A program made the position numbers and the translations under genes. Below, piece by piece: positions 62,936 to 64,000 of a DNA stretch of 64,000 nt. Every line of letters begins with the position of its first letter. The first letter of the stretch is position 1. The notes beneath the pieces were generated by a model. The model was given only the letters and a program-made list of their open reading frames with translations. It searched no databases and was not told the origin of the DNA. Source of the stretch: Erinaceus europaeus (Eukaryota > Chordata > Mammalia > Eulipotyphla > Erinaceidae); the NCBI RefSeq assembly GCF_950295315.1, contig NC_080172.1, forward strand, positions 118,148,724-118,212,723, given 5' to 3'.

Positions 62936-63105
62936 TGGTCTGGGAGGTGGCACAGTGGCTAAGGCACAAGGCCCTGAGTTCAATCCCCGGCAGCACATGT
63001 ACCAGAATGATGTCTGGCTCTTTCTCTCTCTCTCTCTCTCTCTCTCCCTCTCTCTCTCTCTCCAATCTTTTTCATTAATAAATAAATAAATAAAATCTTT
63101 TTTAA
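62936..63105 (+). mobile_element. SINE-B with (CT)n
   Basis: GGTCTGGGAGGTGGCACAGT, GAGTTCAATCCCCGGCAGCA, an expanded CT run at 63022-63061, AATAAATAAATAAATAAAAT tail. A short deletion removes CACTGGACTCTCAA from the head. Confidence 0.92.
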
Positions 63106-63157
63106 AAAAGAGAGCGAGAGAGAAGAAGCCAACAGGTGCTTAAAAAAGTGAATTTCA

Positions 63158-63454
63158 GGGCTCAGGCAGTAGTATACCAGGTTAAGCACACATCATACAA
63201 AATGTAAGGACAAGCGCAAAGATCCTGGTTCAAGTCCCCGGCTCCCCACCTATAGGAGGGTCACTCTGCAGGCGGTGAAGCAGGTCTGCAGGTGTCTGTC
63301 TTTCTCTCCCCCTCTCTGTCTTCCCCTCCTCTCTCCATTTCTCTCTGTCCTATCAAACAACTATAGCAACAGCAACAATGGCCAAATCCAGGAGCAGTGG
63401 ATTTGTAGTGCAGACACTGAACCCCAGAGATAACGCTGGAGGAGAAAAAAAAAG
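63158..63454 (+). mobile_element. SINE-A, long form
   Basis: GGGCTCAGGCAGTAGTATAC head, CT-rich body, AACAACTATAGCAACAGCAA, TCCAGGAGCAGTGGATTTGT and A-tail. Confidence 0.9.
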
Positions 63455-64000
63455 GTGACTGTCCTTCCCTTCAGAAGTGTCTGAGCTTTCGGGAGAAAAT
63501 ACTAAACACTCAAATACTAAACCTTTTGCATAGCTGAAGGGTAGAGTCCTACTCAGTCTCGTTCACCCACGCAGCACGCCTCCCTAAGCACTTGTAAAAG
63601 CTGGTGAGGGAACCACAGCGGTCTCCTCTTTACAGACTAGCAGGCTTTCAGTACCATCTGTGCGGCGTCAAGCAAGCTCTTGACGATTCACAGCGGCGCG
63701 GACTGCCTGCAGTCAGAAGCAGAGGTCACTCTTCACTGCCCGCGAGGGTGAAGACCCCTCCACCCGCCAGGACCGTGAGCTGGGCACGCGTGTCACAGGG
63801 CTCCGGGATGTAGCTCTGCATTTTGGAGACCCTGGCTTTGATCCCTGCAGCCCCCAGATAAAATGAGACAGGCACCACAAGCAGCCTCAGCGTGTTTCTG
63901 GAACACTTTGAGGGCTCCCCCTGGTTTCCCCACCCTGCTATTCCTGCTCCACACGTATCTTTGGTCTTCAGCACTTAGTATTTGGACGTCTTACTTTGGT
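63455..64000. other. Unique sequence, moderately CpG-rich
   Basis: CpGs cluster at 63655-63800 (GTGCGGCGTC, CAGCGGCGCGGACTGC, GGGCACGCGTG). This could be the edge of a CpG island, but no exon or promoter element can be named. A SINE-C-like phrase (TTTGATCCCTGCAGCCCCC) lies near 63836. Confidence 0.45.

Noticed and set aside
63600..63813. CpG-rich patch as a promoter with a first exon
   Set aside because: The CpG count is only moderate, the patch is short, and no core promoter or open frame with support is visible before the window ends.

Overview
The window looks like non-coding nuclear DNA from a eulipotyphlan mammal, most probably a hedgehog (Erinaceus type). The clue is the dominant SINE: a tRNA-derived element that in sense begins GGGAGTCGGGCGGTAGCGCA, runs through a CT-rich middle, and ends in CAACAAGGGCAACAAAAGGG plus A-rich tail. 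About 40 copies or pieces occur here on both strands. I recognise this repeat as hedgehog-type; the species call is an inference. I find no protein-coding exon, no intact RNA gene and no bacterial or CRISPR feature. Every long open frame lies in a tandem repeat or a transposable element.

Local labels used below. SINE-A: the ~280-360 bp tRNA-derived element, with a short 3' end (GGGCAACAAAAGGG then A-tail) or a long 3' end (added module CCTCCAGGAGCAGTGGATTC ... CCCTGGAGGC). SINE-B: ~140 bp, GTGGATAAAGCACTGGACTC. SINE-C: ~130 bp, GACAGCATAATGGTTATGC ... CCCAGCACCACCATA. SINE-D: ~200-240 bp, an older relative of A with CCACCTGGCCCC at its antisense end. SINE-E: old, diverged tRNA-like SINE pieces. 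ATR: an unclassified A-tailed repeat of 1 kb or more, found in several copies.

Layout. 1-8.6 kb: dense SINEs, several nested, and one ATR. 8.6-10.73 kb: minisatellite of ~58 bp units. 10.7-24.9 kb: SINEs, a solo LTR at 14.2 kb inside an L1 insertion with an apparent 3' transduction, a 1.35 kb 5'-truncated L1 at 18.35-19.7 kb, and a retroposed tRNA-Ile 5' half at 20.5 kb. 24.97-34.03 kb: a 9 kb minisatellite of 33 bp units with kilobase-scale internal duplications; five of six reading frames are open in its main unit. 34-52 kb: SINEs, a 41 bp x 5 tandem repeat, a solo LTR nested in a SINE nested in an L1 (43.8-44.8 kb), and a heavily nested antisense L1 (47.2-49.1 kb). 52-61 kb: two large ATR copies in opposite orientation, one holding a third solo LTR, and a stack of insertions sharing the target AATCACATCT. 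61-64 kb: SINEs and short unique stretches.

The elements do not form a pathway. What the window records is sequence history: target-site duplications (TSDs) let the order of many insertions be read directly. The most unusual items are the higher-order 33 bp array, the repeatedly used target site at 58.5-60.7 kb, the layered insertion at 13.9-15.0 kb, the tRNA-Ile half and the unclassified ATR family.
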